64,000 nt of DNA, taken from positions 682,001 to 746,000 of the forward strand of contig BAAHQB010000021.1 of assembly GCA_054601695.1 (NCBI GenBank), written 5' to 3'. This DNA comes from Amorphochlora amoebiformis. Its lineage: Eukaryota; Cercozoa; Chlorarachniophyceae. Shown here piece by piece: positions 1 through 64,000 of the stretch. Within the stretch, counting starts at the first letter, position 1, and every line of letters starts with the position of its first letter. The position numbers were made by a program, and so were the translations under genes. The notes under the pieces were generated by a model. The model searched no databases. It had not been told where the DNA came from and saw only the letters and a program-made list of their open reading frames with translations.

Positions 1-514
1 TTGGTGAAGAACCTCGAGGCAGTTGAAACTCTTGGCTCCACTTCCGTTATCGCCTCTGACAAGACAGGAACACTCACTCAGAACCGTATGACAGTCGCTC
101 ACTTGTACTACAACAGGAAGATTCACAATCCCAATGAAATCGATCGCAAAGATCCTACCTTCCAGGTTCTTCACAAACTTGGCGTCTGCTGTGCTACTGC
201 TGAGTTCAAGGAGAAGCCCGTGGATAAGCCCGTGAGCCAGTGGCCTGTTGAGGGAGATGCAGGGGAGACTGCGTTCATGAAGTATTTCCAATCCATCGAG
301 GACATCAAAGTACTCCGTGACGCCAACCCGCGCGAGGGACTCGTTCCGTTTAAGTCCGCCAACAAGTTCATGGTTTCAATCAACCAGCAAGACTGCGATC
401 CCAGCAAGCCACGTATTATGATGTTCAAGGGCGCTCCTGAGCGAGTTTGGAGTCGATGTGATTATGTCCTACACGAAGGAAAACCTGAGGTACACAAATC
501 TAATAATTTATGCA

Positions 515-573
<59 letters not shown>

Positions 574-1280
574 AATTATATATTATATATATATATATAC
601 ATACATATACACATATATATATATATATATGTAATAATATATACAGGAGAAAAAGCTTCATCTCAAGGATTTCGATGACAACATCTTCAAACTTATGGAC
701 GGTGGAGAACGTGTGCTTGGTATAGCTTACTGTGAGCTTCCCGTGGATAAATTTCCCGATGGATTCGAATACCACACAAGTGGATCTCCAGAGGACTTCA
801 ACTTCCCTATTACTGGACTTACATTCGGTGGTCTGATCTCTCTTATTGATCCTCCACGCGAGGCTGTACCGGGATCAGTGTTGCTTTGCCAACGCGCTGG
901 AATCCAAGTTATCATGGTTACAGGAGACCATGCCGTGACTGCTGAAGCCATCGCCAAACAAGTCAACATTATTCGTAAGGGAGCCAAGACAATCCGGGAT
1001 CTCCGGGCTGACCTCACTCTTCAAGGCAAGGACCCCGATTCTGTCGATCCTAACGATGCTCGCATCAACGCAATCGTTATCGAGGGAAAGCAGCTCCAGA
1101 GTTTTACTCCTGAGAGGCTTGACGAAGTTCTTGACTACGACAATATTGTCTTCGCTCGTACCTCTCCTCAACAGAAGCTCTTCATTGTGAAAGGATTGCA
1201 GGACAAGACCATCAAAAGAGGCAAGGGAGGCGCTCCTGATAAGAAGGTCAATCTGATTGTGATATATGTCTATCTATGTA

Positions 1281-1346
<66 letters not shown>

Positions 1347-1350
1347 CATG

Positions 1351-1391
<41 letters not shown>

Positions 1392-1425
1392 ATGTATATA
1401 ATATATATATATATATATATGTATT

Positions 1426-1483
<58 letters not shown>

Positions 1484-2593
1484 GTATATATATGTATATA
1501 CAATATACATATATAAATATTTACATAAATAAATTCAAATTTATACACTACGCAGGTTAACCACGTCGTCGCTGTGACCGGAGATGGTGTTAACGATTCC
1601 CCTGCGCTAAAGAAGGCCAACATTGGTATTGCTATGGGAATGGAAGGTTCCGACGTAGCAAAAGAAGCTGCCGATATGATCCTTCTCAACGACAATTTCG
1701 CTTCTATTGTTGACGGTGTTGAGGAAGGCCGCTTGATTTTTGACAATCTCAAGAAATCCATCGCTTACACTCTGTCATCCAATATTCCCGAGATTACTCC
1801 TTTCCTCTTCTTTATACTCATCTCGATCCCGCTGCCCTTGACGACCGTGCTCATCCTCTGTATCGATCTCGGTACTGATATGGTTCCTGCGATCTCGCTC
1901 GCCTACGAGAACAAGGAAGCCAATATTATGGAGAAGCCTCCGCGTGATATGAACACGGACCGTCTTGTTACTTCTAAGCTTATCTCGTTCTCGTACCTGC
2001 AGGTCGGAATCATCCAGGCTCTCGCTGGATTCTACACCTACTTTGTGGTTCTCAACGACTATGGATTTAAACCTTCTATTCTCCCTGGTCTCTCGGAGGC
2101 GTTTCTTGCTGATACCAACGCAGAAGACAACCGTCCAGTCATCCTTCGAGCTCCTGGTGAGGACAGGTGTGGTCCTGCGACTCTGGTATTCGAAGGAAAA
2201 GAGTACAGTCTCAAGAAGTGCAATCTTTGCAACAGCAATTGTCAAAACCCTGCCGAGGCCCTTGCCCATGCACAATGTGCCTACTTTGTCTCGATTATCC
2301 TGGTGCAGTGGGCTGACATTCTGGCCTGTAAAACAAGGACCCTGTCTCTCTACCACCAAGGGCTACGCAACTCTGTTCTTAACTTTGGCCTTGTCTTTGA
2401 GACTGTCCTTGGAATCTTCCTCGTGTACTGCCCTGGCCTCGATACCGGTCTTGGAACGCGTGCTATCGAGTTTGTTCACTGGCTTCCCGCGTTGCCTTTC
2501 TCTCTGTATATCCTCGGATACGACGAGGTCCGAAAGTACATCATGCGTAAGCAAGGTGACAAAGGGTGGGTTTACGTCTACACATACTACTAA
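1..2593 (+). CDS. Na+/K+-ATPase alpha subunit (P-type, IIC), 5'-truncated by window edge
   Basis: Plasma-membrane cation pump that exchanges Na+ for K+ using ATP. Exons are 1-489, 647-1246 and 1556-2593; both introns are GT-AG and phase 0, giving 708 codons in the window. The phosphorylation motif DKTGTLT has its Asp at codon 20. TGDHAVTA and TGDGVNDSP (hinge) follow. Then come SNIPEITPF in M5 and [15 protein letters not shown] in M6, which carry the family's cation-binding acidic residues. The M5 Ser where H+/K+ pumps have Lys favours the Na+/K+ type. The protein ends in YTYY, like the conserved C-terminal ETYY. The actuator domain and M1-M4 lie upstream of the window. No beta subunit gene is visible. 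Family call is secure; ion specificity is inferred from motifs. Confidence 0.95.
490..646 (+). repeat. TA-rich intron 1 of the Na+/K+-ATPase gene
   Basis: Begins gtacac and ends atacag. The body is mostly (TA)n with short breaks. Phase 0. Confidence 0.85.
1247..1555 (+). repeat. TA-rich intron 2 of the Na+/K+-ATPase gene
   Basis: Begins gtcaat and ends acgcag. The body is (TA)n with TG breaks. Phase 0; removing it joins DKK to [14 protein letters not shown] as in the family. Confidence 0.85.
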
Positions 2594-3769
2594 TAATTTC
2601 ATCATTCTAAAGAAACTAGTATTTCAGCACCTAGTGAGTGCATACTTGAGTTTGAAGACTTGTTGATGGACGTTTAAGTACAATAATTTGATGAGTTACG
2701 TTCAACTTGCGAATTCGAATAATATTCCGTCGAGTAGATCTTTCTAGTCTTTAGTATAAATCTATCAGCTATTTGGTTAGCTATATACTAGATATAATAT
2801 GTCTATCGTATAGTCTAGATAGTGTATACACGCATATATCTACTAGATCTAGTATGATAGTACTATCTAGATTATAGACTAGATAGAATGTACTAGTGTA
2901 GCTAGATACGTACTAGATATAGTATCCTCTAGATCCTAGGTATCATAGAGTATATATAGACGCTGTCTAGGCTGTCAGCATTCATTGAATATATTCTAAA
3001 TATATAGTCTAGATTCTAGCTAGTTTAGAGATTCGATCTACATTTGCCTGATACTTATACTATAGCACTAGAGTACTAGATAGTGGTGCATTAGATATAC
3101 ACTACTTCTGAGCCGCTGGCCAGTTCCTAGAGTACGCATACATCTAGAGTAGTACATTCGCATTACGATGCGTATCATAGTAGTCTAGAGATTATTGAAT
3201 TTACTAGACATTGAAATATCGTGAATTGCACATGCGTGTCATAGTCTAGATAGTACTAGTAGTAGACAGATTATTGTACTTAATGAAATATCATGAGATG
3301 GATGCACACTTTTCACATCCAAAATTCTAGAATTTGACGTATATAGTATATGCGTACGTATGGATATTAGCGCCACCGGCAGTGATTGATCGCCAGTGCG
3401 CATACGTACCGTAGAGCTTAGTTGGCTGACACGTACGCTGGTACCGTGACTGGATATGCAAAAGTTTGGCGTGCCTGATACGTACGTGAAATTAATCACC
3501 TCTATCTATAACTCTTCTGCGACGTCTGGTAACGCGGCGTGGGCCGCGTTGCGTATGGAGTATACTTTACGCTAGCTATACTAGTATACATTGACGTATA
3601 CGTATACGTCAATAGTCTAGTAGTATGCACGCACAGAATACCATGTGTCAGCATACGTACGGTACATGTGCCAGTATACGTACGTATACGTTCTCGTACG
3701 TATGTACTAGATGTTCTAGTATACTAACAGTATGCATGTACATACTGACATACACACACACACACACAC

Positions 3770-3827
<58 letters not shown>

Positions 3828-3933
3828 TATATATATTTATGTATATATATGTATTGACAATATATGTAAATGTGTATATATTATTGTATATATATAATAT
3901 ACACTGATAGGCATACGTCTTCCTGCTGGGCAG

Positions 3934-3984
<51 letters not shown>

Positions 3985-4252
3985 CGTACGCATCTATCAT
4001 GAATGTATGATGTCATTCATGTAGTTCAGATGACTGATAGACTCTTGTTTGATAATTACTAGAATTACATATCGCAAACATGCAATTGTTGTGTCATGAA
4101 AAGTAAACCGTGAACTATATATATTACTAGCATACCATGGTGCTTTATGCAAAGGTTTCAGATGCAGTTTCTCAGAAGGGCGGAATCTAGGAATATTTGA
4201 CCGTTTTATGCCGTTTCTACTAGTGGGCCGAGCTAATTATAATTAATATCCC
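2594..4252. other. Intergenic region between convergent genes; CTAG-rich
   Basis: No gene seen. From about 2700 to 3740 the tetramer CTAG occurs roughly 30 times (counted by eye), about seven times the random expectation, with many short palindromes of the ACTAGT and TACGTA kind. From 3745 to 3975 there are CA and TA microsatellites. From 3976 to 4252 the sequence is unique and AT-rich; it would hold the ValRS 3' UTR. Confidence 0.7.
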
Positions 4253-43093
<38,841 letters not shown>

Positions 43094-43522
43094 CGGATTT
43101 GTCACCCAGAGGTAAGAGATGCACCAGGTGCGGGGGCTGCGGTCTGCGCGAGAAAGTTCAAGAAAAAAGCGGGTTGATGGGGTTGACCAGCGTACTTCTC
43201 TTGCGGCTCTCCTAGAAAACGCCAACGAAGGAGCCGGACGACGACGTATTTCGACGATACGCCAGCGTACAAGGAGAATTTTAGTATTAGAGGTTTTGAA
43301 GGTGTATTAGGCAATATCACCCAAATTTATTCCACAAGAATGTGTGATGGAGAACAGTCCGCATCGGATAAATGCCTAAAGTCACCGTGCATACCACACC
43401 CGAAGGCTACTTTGGTGCATCCTGATCGGTACACCAAACGACGACAGAAACTAACCTGCTGACACCCAGCCCGCACACCCTTCCCCATTGCATACCCTCC
43501 ATACCACAGTTCAAAGCCAAAC
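43094..43522. promoter_or_regulatory. Divergent promoter region of ValRS and mannitol dehydrogenase
   Basis: 429 bp between the two start codons, GC-richer than surroundings, free of TA tracts and without a clear TATA box. On the minus strand the ValRS frame stays open for about 70 codons upstream of its ATG (see findings). Confidence 0.6.
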
Positions 43523-45010
43523 ATGGCCTCCCGATCGGTGAAACTTAGCACCAAGAACCTCTCCAAGCTCAAGGCTTCGGTGGGCAAGCCCAAATTCGAC
43601 CGCTCGACTGTGAAGACAGGCATCGTACACCTCGGCGTTGGTGGATTCCACAGATCGCACCAGGCGATGTACACCCATAAGGTCCTGGAGGAGGATCCTA
43701 ACTGGGGAATTTGCGGTGTAGGACTCGTCCCAGGCGATAAAAAGATGCAAGACGCCCTCAGCGCCCAGGACAACCTGTACACGCTCATGTCGAAGACTTC
43801 AAAAGCAACTACCGTTGAGGTGATCGGGTCGATTGTCGACTATTTGTACGCTGGAAACGGTGGTGACGCTACCGCTGCTGTCATCAACCGTCTTGCATCT
43901 CCGGATACTCGCATCGCGTCGCTTACCGTGACAGAGAAAGCTTACACTGTTGACGATTCTACCGGTGACCTGGATGTTAAAAACACGATGATTCAGCACG
44001 ATCTCGCCAATCCGAACGTTCCAATAACTCCTGTTGGATACATCGTAGCTGGCCTTAAGAAGCGCATGGATAGCGGCATGGCTCCGTATACCGTCCTTTC
44101 GTGTGACAACCTGCCGATGAACGGCCGCTTGATGGAACGTGTCGTTGGACAATATGCCGAGATCGTAGACCCACAGCTCGCCAATTGGATCAAGGAATAT
44201 ACAGCCTTCCCCTCGACCATGGTGGACAGGATCACGCCGTCTACGACGGATGCCGACATTGAGTACCTCTCCAAGGCTTACGAAATCGAAGACGCTTGGC
44301 CGGTCTGCGCTGAGGACTACACTCAGTGGGTTATCGAGGACAAGTTTCCGCTTGGACGCCCTGAATGGGAGAAGACCGGAGCTCTTATGGTTGCTGACGT
44401 CGAGCCCTACGAGCTCATGAAGCTTCGCCTTCTCAACGGTTCTCATTCTGCACTTGCTTACCTCTCCTACCTGGCTGGACACCGCAGCGTGCACCAAGCC
44501 ATGGAGGACGACCTCGTCTACAGCTTCATCGAGCGCTACATGAACGCCGTTACGCCCACTGTTCCTGACGTGCCAGGTGTCGATCTGGTCGCCTACAAGG
44601 ACACTCTCCGAGAACGTTTCTCTAATCCCAACGTTTCGGACCAAATCACCCGTCTCGCCGAGGACGGCTCCAAAAAGATGGTTGGATTCATCCGCGGGTC
44701 TATCAGTGAGCTCCTGGCTTCTGGAGATGATACCACACCCGTGGCCGCTGCCGTCGCTGGATGGATTCGCTTTTGCCGGGGATATGATGAGAAGGGTGAG
44801 GAGATTGAGATCAACGATCCCCAGGCATTAGCTCTTAAAGAGACAGCTAACAAGACCGAAACTCAAGGTTCCAGCGATTTCCTCAAGAGATTCCTAAGCG
44901 AGGAAATTGGATCCAATGCGAGATTCGTCAGTCAAGTGGATGGATTCCTTCAGACGCTAGATAACCATGGTGCTTCAGAACTCCTAGCCCAATTAGCTAA
45001 GACCAAGTGA
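43523..45010 (+). CDS. Mannitol 2-dehydrogenase family (long-chain polyol dehydrogenase), intronless
   Basis: 495 aa, near the usual length. NAD-dependent interconversion of mannitol and fructose is the family's main activity; related members act on fructuronate, tagaturonate or arabinitol. The N-terminal nucleotide fold has GVGGFHRSHQAMY (residues 38-50). SCDNLPMNG follows at 193-201. The catalytic signature KLRLLNGSHS puts Lys300, Asn305 and His308 in the expected pattern. MVDRITP is also present. The ATG is the first in the frame and fits the N-terminal fold. No intron interrupts it, unlike its neighbours, and no targeting peptide is obvious. Substrate is inferred from the family. A bacterial origin is possible but not shown. 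Confidence 0.93.
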   Translation: MASRSVKLSTKNLSKLKASVGKPKFDRSTVKTGIVHLGVGGFHRSHQAMYTHKVLEEDPNWGICGVGLVPGDKKMQDALSAQDNLYTLMSKTSKATTVEVIGSIVDYLYAGNGGDATAAVINRLASPDTRIASLTVTEKAYTVDDSTGDLDVKNTMIQHDLANPNVPITPVGYIVAGLKKRMDSGMAPYTVLSCDNLPMNGRLMERVVGQYAEIVDPQLANWIKEYTAFPSTMVDRITPSTTDADIEYLSKAYEIEDAWPVCAEDYTQWVIEDKFPLGRPEWEKTGALMVADVEPYELMKLRLLNGSHSALAYLSYLAGHRSVHQAMEDDLVYSFIERYMNAVTPTVPDVPGVDLVAYKDTLRERFSNPNVSDQITRLAEDGSKKMVGFIRGSISELLASGDDTTPVAAAVAGWIRFCRGYDEKGEEIEINDPQALALKETANKTETQGSSDFLKRFLSEEIGSNARFVSQVDGFLQTLDNHGASELLAQLAKTK

Positions 45011-45861
45011 AGAACATCGCAATGGCCACGTCCGCGTCATTTTGATGGATGTCCGTCAGTCGCCGTCCCATCGAGTATCTAACTAAAGAAGCTCATTTAA
45101 CGTCAAATCGAAATTTAACCGTAACGTTCAGTTTCTAAACCGTAGCGGCTCAGTTTTTCATCATGTACGTACCAGACAGAAGTTATGATTTGATACAGAT
45201 CCGGTCTATTCAACTTAATTGTTTTTCATATGTGACGTATTCTAATGTTAATTATACCGTATATCTAGTATCTAGAGTATATGCGGCATCACTGCAGTTC
45301 AGCTAGCATGTAAACTACTATATAGTACTCAGCCGGTGACACATCTAGACACATGTATCAAACGACCATTAATTCAATACAATTAAGTACGTAGGTTCAA
45401 CTTACCTTAACTATGCTGTTAAATATTATTTACTAGATTTTATCATGATAATTACTCGTTGACTTTAGATTGATCTAGATGAGTGACATAATAAATTAAT
45501 GCACTGTGTCCACTGTCTAGACACACTGTGTACGAAGGCAGATCGAGTATAATTATAAGGGATCATTCAGATCATCCACCCTTTGCTTCAGTTGGCTTTT
45601 GTCGCCTATTAATACGCTTTCCAACCACCTATTTTATAAGGTATATATAAATATATTTATACACACACATATGTATATATGTATATATATACATAACATA
45701 TATATATATATATATATACATATATACATAACATGTATAATATATATATATATGTAATATATATATATATACAATATATATTTACATATATATTTATAAT
45801 ACATATTTATATATATATATATATATATATATAAATGTGTGTGCATGTGTGTATGTACACA

Positions 45862-45909
<48 letters not shown>

Positions 45910-46043
45910 TATATATGGAGATATATGAATCACGATGAATTTATTAAAACAAACCCACCTGTCGTTTGGCATACAGATATTACATACATATATCCATACA
46001 TATATATATACATATATATATGTGTGTGTGTGTGTGTGTATAC

Positions 46044-46092
<49 letters not shown>

Positions 46093-46152
46093 GATTCTAT
46101 ATATTTGAAATTATAAAAATATTCTCACATATATGAACATAAATATAAATGA

Positions 46153-46193
<41 letters not shown>

Positions 46194-46230
46194 GTATATA
46201 TATTAAATTACAAGTAATATAACACGCATG

Positions 46231-46275
<45 letters not shown>

Positions 46276-46445
46276 TCACCCATATATACACCCCCATATA
46301 CATTTCTGCTTAACTCATCTTCGCAAACTAACATACATCCACAGAAACCAACACACACGCACACAACCAGAAAGAAACTGACACACACACATACACAAAC
46401 TCACACAGAAATTGATAAATAGAACACAAACAGACGGAGCCCACC
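45011..46445. other. Intergenic region between convergent genes
   Basis: 45011-45640 is unique, AT-rich and CTAG-bearing, resembling 2700-3740. 45640-46300 is (TA)n with CA/TG blocks. 46300-46440 is CA-rich. No gene seen. Confidence 0.65.
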
Positions 46446-56515
<10,070 letters not shown>

Positions 56516-56891
56516 CGCTCACGGGAGGCGTTGTGCGGGTCAAGTGTCGGAAGCTAGGAAAGCCGAAATATTAGTTATCGGAAATCTATTTCGGCTAGGA
56601 CCGAATTTATGTCACTTGGCCGTGTCACAACAGTTTGTCACTGGGATCTGTCACATGAGCATCTGACACGTGCCAGAAAAGACCCCGAAAGGTGCTCATG
56701 GCTGTTGGGAGGTCAAAGAACATTGACCGCCGGTTTGAAAAGCGTTCATATCACTGGTATATATACAGTGTATCACTGAGTATATAGTTGCTAACATTTC
56801 GTTCGTACATATACATATCACATGTGTACAGATACGTGATACTAAAACATTGTATCTACACACTATTTATGAGTCATGATGCCATGTAATA

Positions 56892-56922
<31 letters not shown>

Positions 56923-56956
56923 CTACACAATACTATTTATGAGTCATGATGCTATG

Positions 56957-56996
<40 letters not shown>

Positions 56997-57030
56997 ACAC
57001 AATACTATTTATGAGTCATGATGCTATGTA

Positions 57031-57067
<37 letters not shown>

Positions 57068-57171
57068 AATACATATTTATACATATATATATATTATATA
57101 TAAAATTATATAGAATTATATATACTTATATATTATGTTTTATGTTTATTAGGGTTTGTGTTATGGTTATA

Positions 57172-57214
<43 letters not shown>

Positions 57215-57308
57215 CTGTATATATATATATATGTATATATAAATCACATATATGCATATGTATTTTTACATATACATATACTAGTATAGGTATATTATAT
57301 ATATTTTT

Positions 57309-57354
<46 letters not shown>

Positions 57355-57738
57355 GCATATGCGTATATATTATATATACTATATGTATTCACGTACGTGT
57401 ATATGTCTGCAAGTATCTAGAGTATATCAACACGTATATACAATTGGATGTGTATTCATATATATTACAACAGCCTAGTATGACATAAATCTATTTTTAT
57501 CCGAAAATGATCATTAATCATATAATTCAACTGATCGTAACGTAAATGTAATACAGAGATGTCTACACGTCGACCTGTCACACACACTTGTCACACGTGT
57601 CACTACTGTTAGACATGCCACTTGTCACTACTAGACGCCCCGCAAAAATTAAAAAAACTAAAAATTACGATAATTCCCTTCAAGACTTATTTTTTTCTTC
57701 TGATTGGTGCAGCTGCTTGCCTGGGTAAGTCATAGCTA

Positions 57739-57789
<51 letters not shown>

Positions 57790-57804
57790 AACTCATTATT
57801 ACCC
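56516..57804. promoter_or_regulatory. EngB upstream region and mTERF downstream region
   Basis: Four TGTCAC motifs plus one inverted in 56610-56677. Three copies of a block containing actatttatgagtcatgat at about 56860-57035, separated by (TA)n. More TGTCAC motifs at 57574-57640. The rest is TA-rich. Confidence 0.5.
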
Positions 57805-62187
<4,383 letters not shown>

Positions 62188-62576
62188 TCTCACACCCTGC
62201 CCAGCCGCTACACATATTCTTCACATCAGCTACAAACCACACTCTCACGTCATACCTAGACGCAATAATTCACCCACAATTCATACCGCTGTGCTTGGCG
62301 GCCTGGAAATTCGGGATAAATCGCAATCTAGAGGCTATAGGCGCCGCATTCAGAGTGCCGCACAGCGTAATTATGACAATTCCTAAGACTTTAGATTAAA
62401 TTCAGGGGTCAGAAAGTCCCATCAGTGCTCAGAAAACATGAAAAGAAATCGCCTTTCACCGGCCATAGGGGTTCGCGCAGGTTGCCGAGATGTGACCGCA
62501 CGATATGTCACATATGTGACTTACCCTTTAATCACACATCCATTAGAGGGTTGAATTCAAGGAACGTGCCGACCCG
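62188..62576. promoter_or_regulatory. Divergent promoter region of mTERF and the basic-protein gene
   Basis: 389 bp, not repetitive. Holds a perfect 14-bp palindrome, gtcacatatgtgac, at 62507-62520, made of two inverted GTCAC motifs around CATATG. Confidence 0.5.
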
Positions 62577-63283
62577 ATGTCGATTGCCCTACGCAAGCGC
62601 CTCGAGCGAGAATATGGGCAGGGAGGGACAAAGCGGAAACGTCTGGCGGAGAAAACTGAAAAAAAATCAATTCCAGCGAAACGCGCGAGGGAAGAGAAGA
62701 GGGAAGAAGGGGGAAAGGCTCCGAGGAAGCCGTTGGGTTTGATAAAATCGATCCTGGAATCGCAGCCAAAGCCATCCGTCTCGAAGGTCTTGAAGGTCCT
62801 GCTGTCTTTCCGAATATTAAACCTTGATCATGGTTGGTAATTCTCCCTTACTGGAATGAATTTGCAGAGGTCCAAAGAACCAGGGATTGAGAGGGACGAA
62901 CAGAAAGAGACGAGCAAGACGTTGCCTGCGAAGCAGACAGCCAAGTCTCCGACGAAGAAGAAAGAGGTAGCCAAGACTTGCGTCTCGTTCCAGGCACTTC
63001 TTGGAGGGGTAAGATCAGGCACACGTAAATATACGCCATTTGTACACGAAAACATTCATCAATGTAAGTGTCGACGGTTTATATCGGGAGTTTTGTTTTG
63101 TTTCGTAATTCCCTCTTTGCGCAGTGCGAAAGTTTCCGCAGGGTGGGGGGGGGGAGGGCGATTCGGGGCGGGGGGGGATTGAACAGCTATTCATTTGGTG
63201 TGATTAGGGGAGTTGGTCGCATAGAGGAATAGAAGGATAAAATATAAAAAAAAATTGATGATGCATAAGCAAATACATATATA

Positions 63284-63368
<85 letters not shown>

Positions 63369-63388
63369 TGTGTGTGTAATATATAAAG

Positions 63389-63448
<60 letters not shown>

Positions 63449-63627
63449 TTACATTGATATATACCCATTCTATATTGCAATATGTACATCAGTGTAAAAC
63501 ATAACACAACTACATAAAACATAATGTAATACAATCCAAACAATGAAGGTGAATGCTGGGTCTGTCGTCATGCGGAAACGATTAGAAAACGAGTATGGGA
63601 AGAGGCCTGCGCATAAGCGGAAGATGG
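62577..63627 (+). CDS. Unrecognised Lys/Arg-rich protein, N-terminal part, runs past what can be resolved
   Basis: Exon 1 is 62577-62786 (70 codons from ATG). An 81-bp intron with a tttgcag acceptor follows, then exon 2 (62868-63008, 47 codons, donor GTAAGA). A third likely exon is 63549-63627. Very basic, low complexity, with KRKR and KKK clusters that suggest a nuclear or nucleolar protein. Exon 1 opens with [10 protein letters not shown]...KRKR and exon 3 repeats it as [10 protein letters not shown]...KRK, so the protein or locus carries a duplicated motif. The short first intron lacks TA repeats; the second holds (TA)n at 63290-63450. The third piece could instead start a separate gene (ATG at 63543). 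I do not recognise the family. Confidence 0.6.
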
Positions 63628-63710
63628 GTATTAAATATACTAGATGCGTAACGCATTATTCAAATAGATTTGCGAGTTAGCGGTATTTTATATTTTACAT
63701 GTATAAGTTG

Positions 63711-63761
<51 letters not shown>

Positions 63762-63851
63762 ATGTAAATAAATATATTATATGTGCGTATAGATGTATGT
63801 ATATATATATTTACATACGTGATATAGATTTGACATTTGCGTAATTATTCT

Positions 63852-63927
<76 letters not shown>

Positions 63928-64000
63928 TGTATGTAAACATATAACAACATGTAACATATCTATGGATATATAGTTAATCTATTTGGATACATAGTATACA
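63628..64000. repeat. TA tracts at the window end
   Basis: (TA)n at 63712-63758 and 63855-63925 with AT-rich spacers; probably an intron of the preceding gene. Confidence 0.6.

Noticed and set aside
43799-44644. Minus-strand frame of 281 codons opposite mannitol dehydrogenase
   Set aside because: Antisense shadow of a gene with clear family motifs.
62425-62742. Plus-strand frame of 105 codons overlapping the basic-protein gene
   Set aside because: In another frame from the exon that splices cleanly to exon 2; no family features.

Overview
The window is a piece of nuclear chromosome from a eukaryote, very probably a single-celled one. The evidence is spliceosomal introns with GT-AG ends, a Na+/K+-ATPase alpha subunit, eukaryote-type valyl-tRNA synthetase (ValRS), TTAGGG-type interstitial repeats and a Copia LTR element. 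I cannot name the lineage. The Na+/K+-type pump, mannitol dehydrogenase, organelle-type EngB GTPase and mTERF would fit a stramenopile or another protist with organelles, but this is a guess. Most non-coding DNA is (TA)n microsatellite, with (CT)n, (GA)n, (CG)n, (TG)n and TTAGGG/CCCTAA arrays. TA-rich open frames reading as alternating I and Y are not genes. Layout, left to right: (1) 1-2593 (+), the 3' two thirds of a Na+/K+-ATPase alpha gene with two TA introns; (2) 2594-4252, a CTAG-rich intergenic stretch; (3) 43093-4253 (-), one cytosolic-type ValRS gene rebuilt here from 47 small exons (29-128 nt), whose phases join without a break into 1,092 codons plus stop, spread over 38.8 kb; (4) inside a ValRS intron, 9331-12240, an internally deleted Copia retrotransposon with indistinguishable 238-bp LTRs; (5) 43523-45010 (+), an intronless mannitol 2-dehydrogenase divergent from ValRS; (6) 56515-46446 (-), an EngB-type GTPase in 11 exons (264 aa); (7) 62187-57805 (-), a short mTERF-family protein in 9 exons (190 aa); (8) 62577 to past 63627 (+), the start of an unrecognised basic protein. 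The three minus-strand genes act in translation or organelle gene expression and are shredded by repeat introns. The plus-strand genes are intron-poor. The most unusual signal is systematic. Beside many exons, the neighbouring intron carries one to nine partial copies of that exon's edge. 5' exon edges with their acceptor are copied upstream, and 3' edges with their donor are copied downstream, each separated by (TA)n. This looks like repeated TA-anchored tandem duplication that lengthens introns and, in at least one place (8831-9011), may create them. Interstitial TTAGGG arrays sit mostly inside introns of the same genes, together with a short dispersed element. Exon coordinates and copy counts were read by eye and need confirmation with RNA-seq and long reads.
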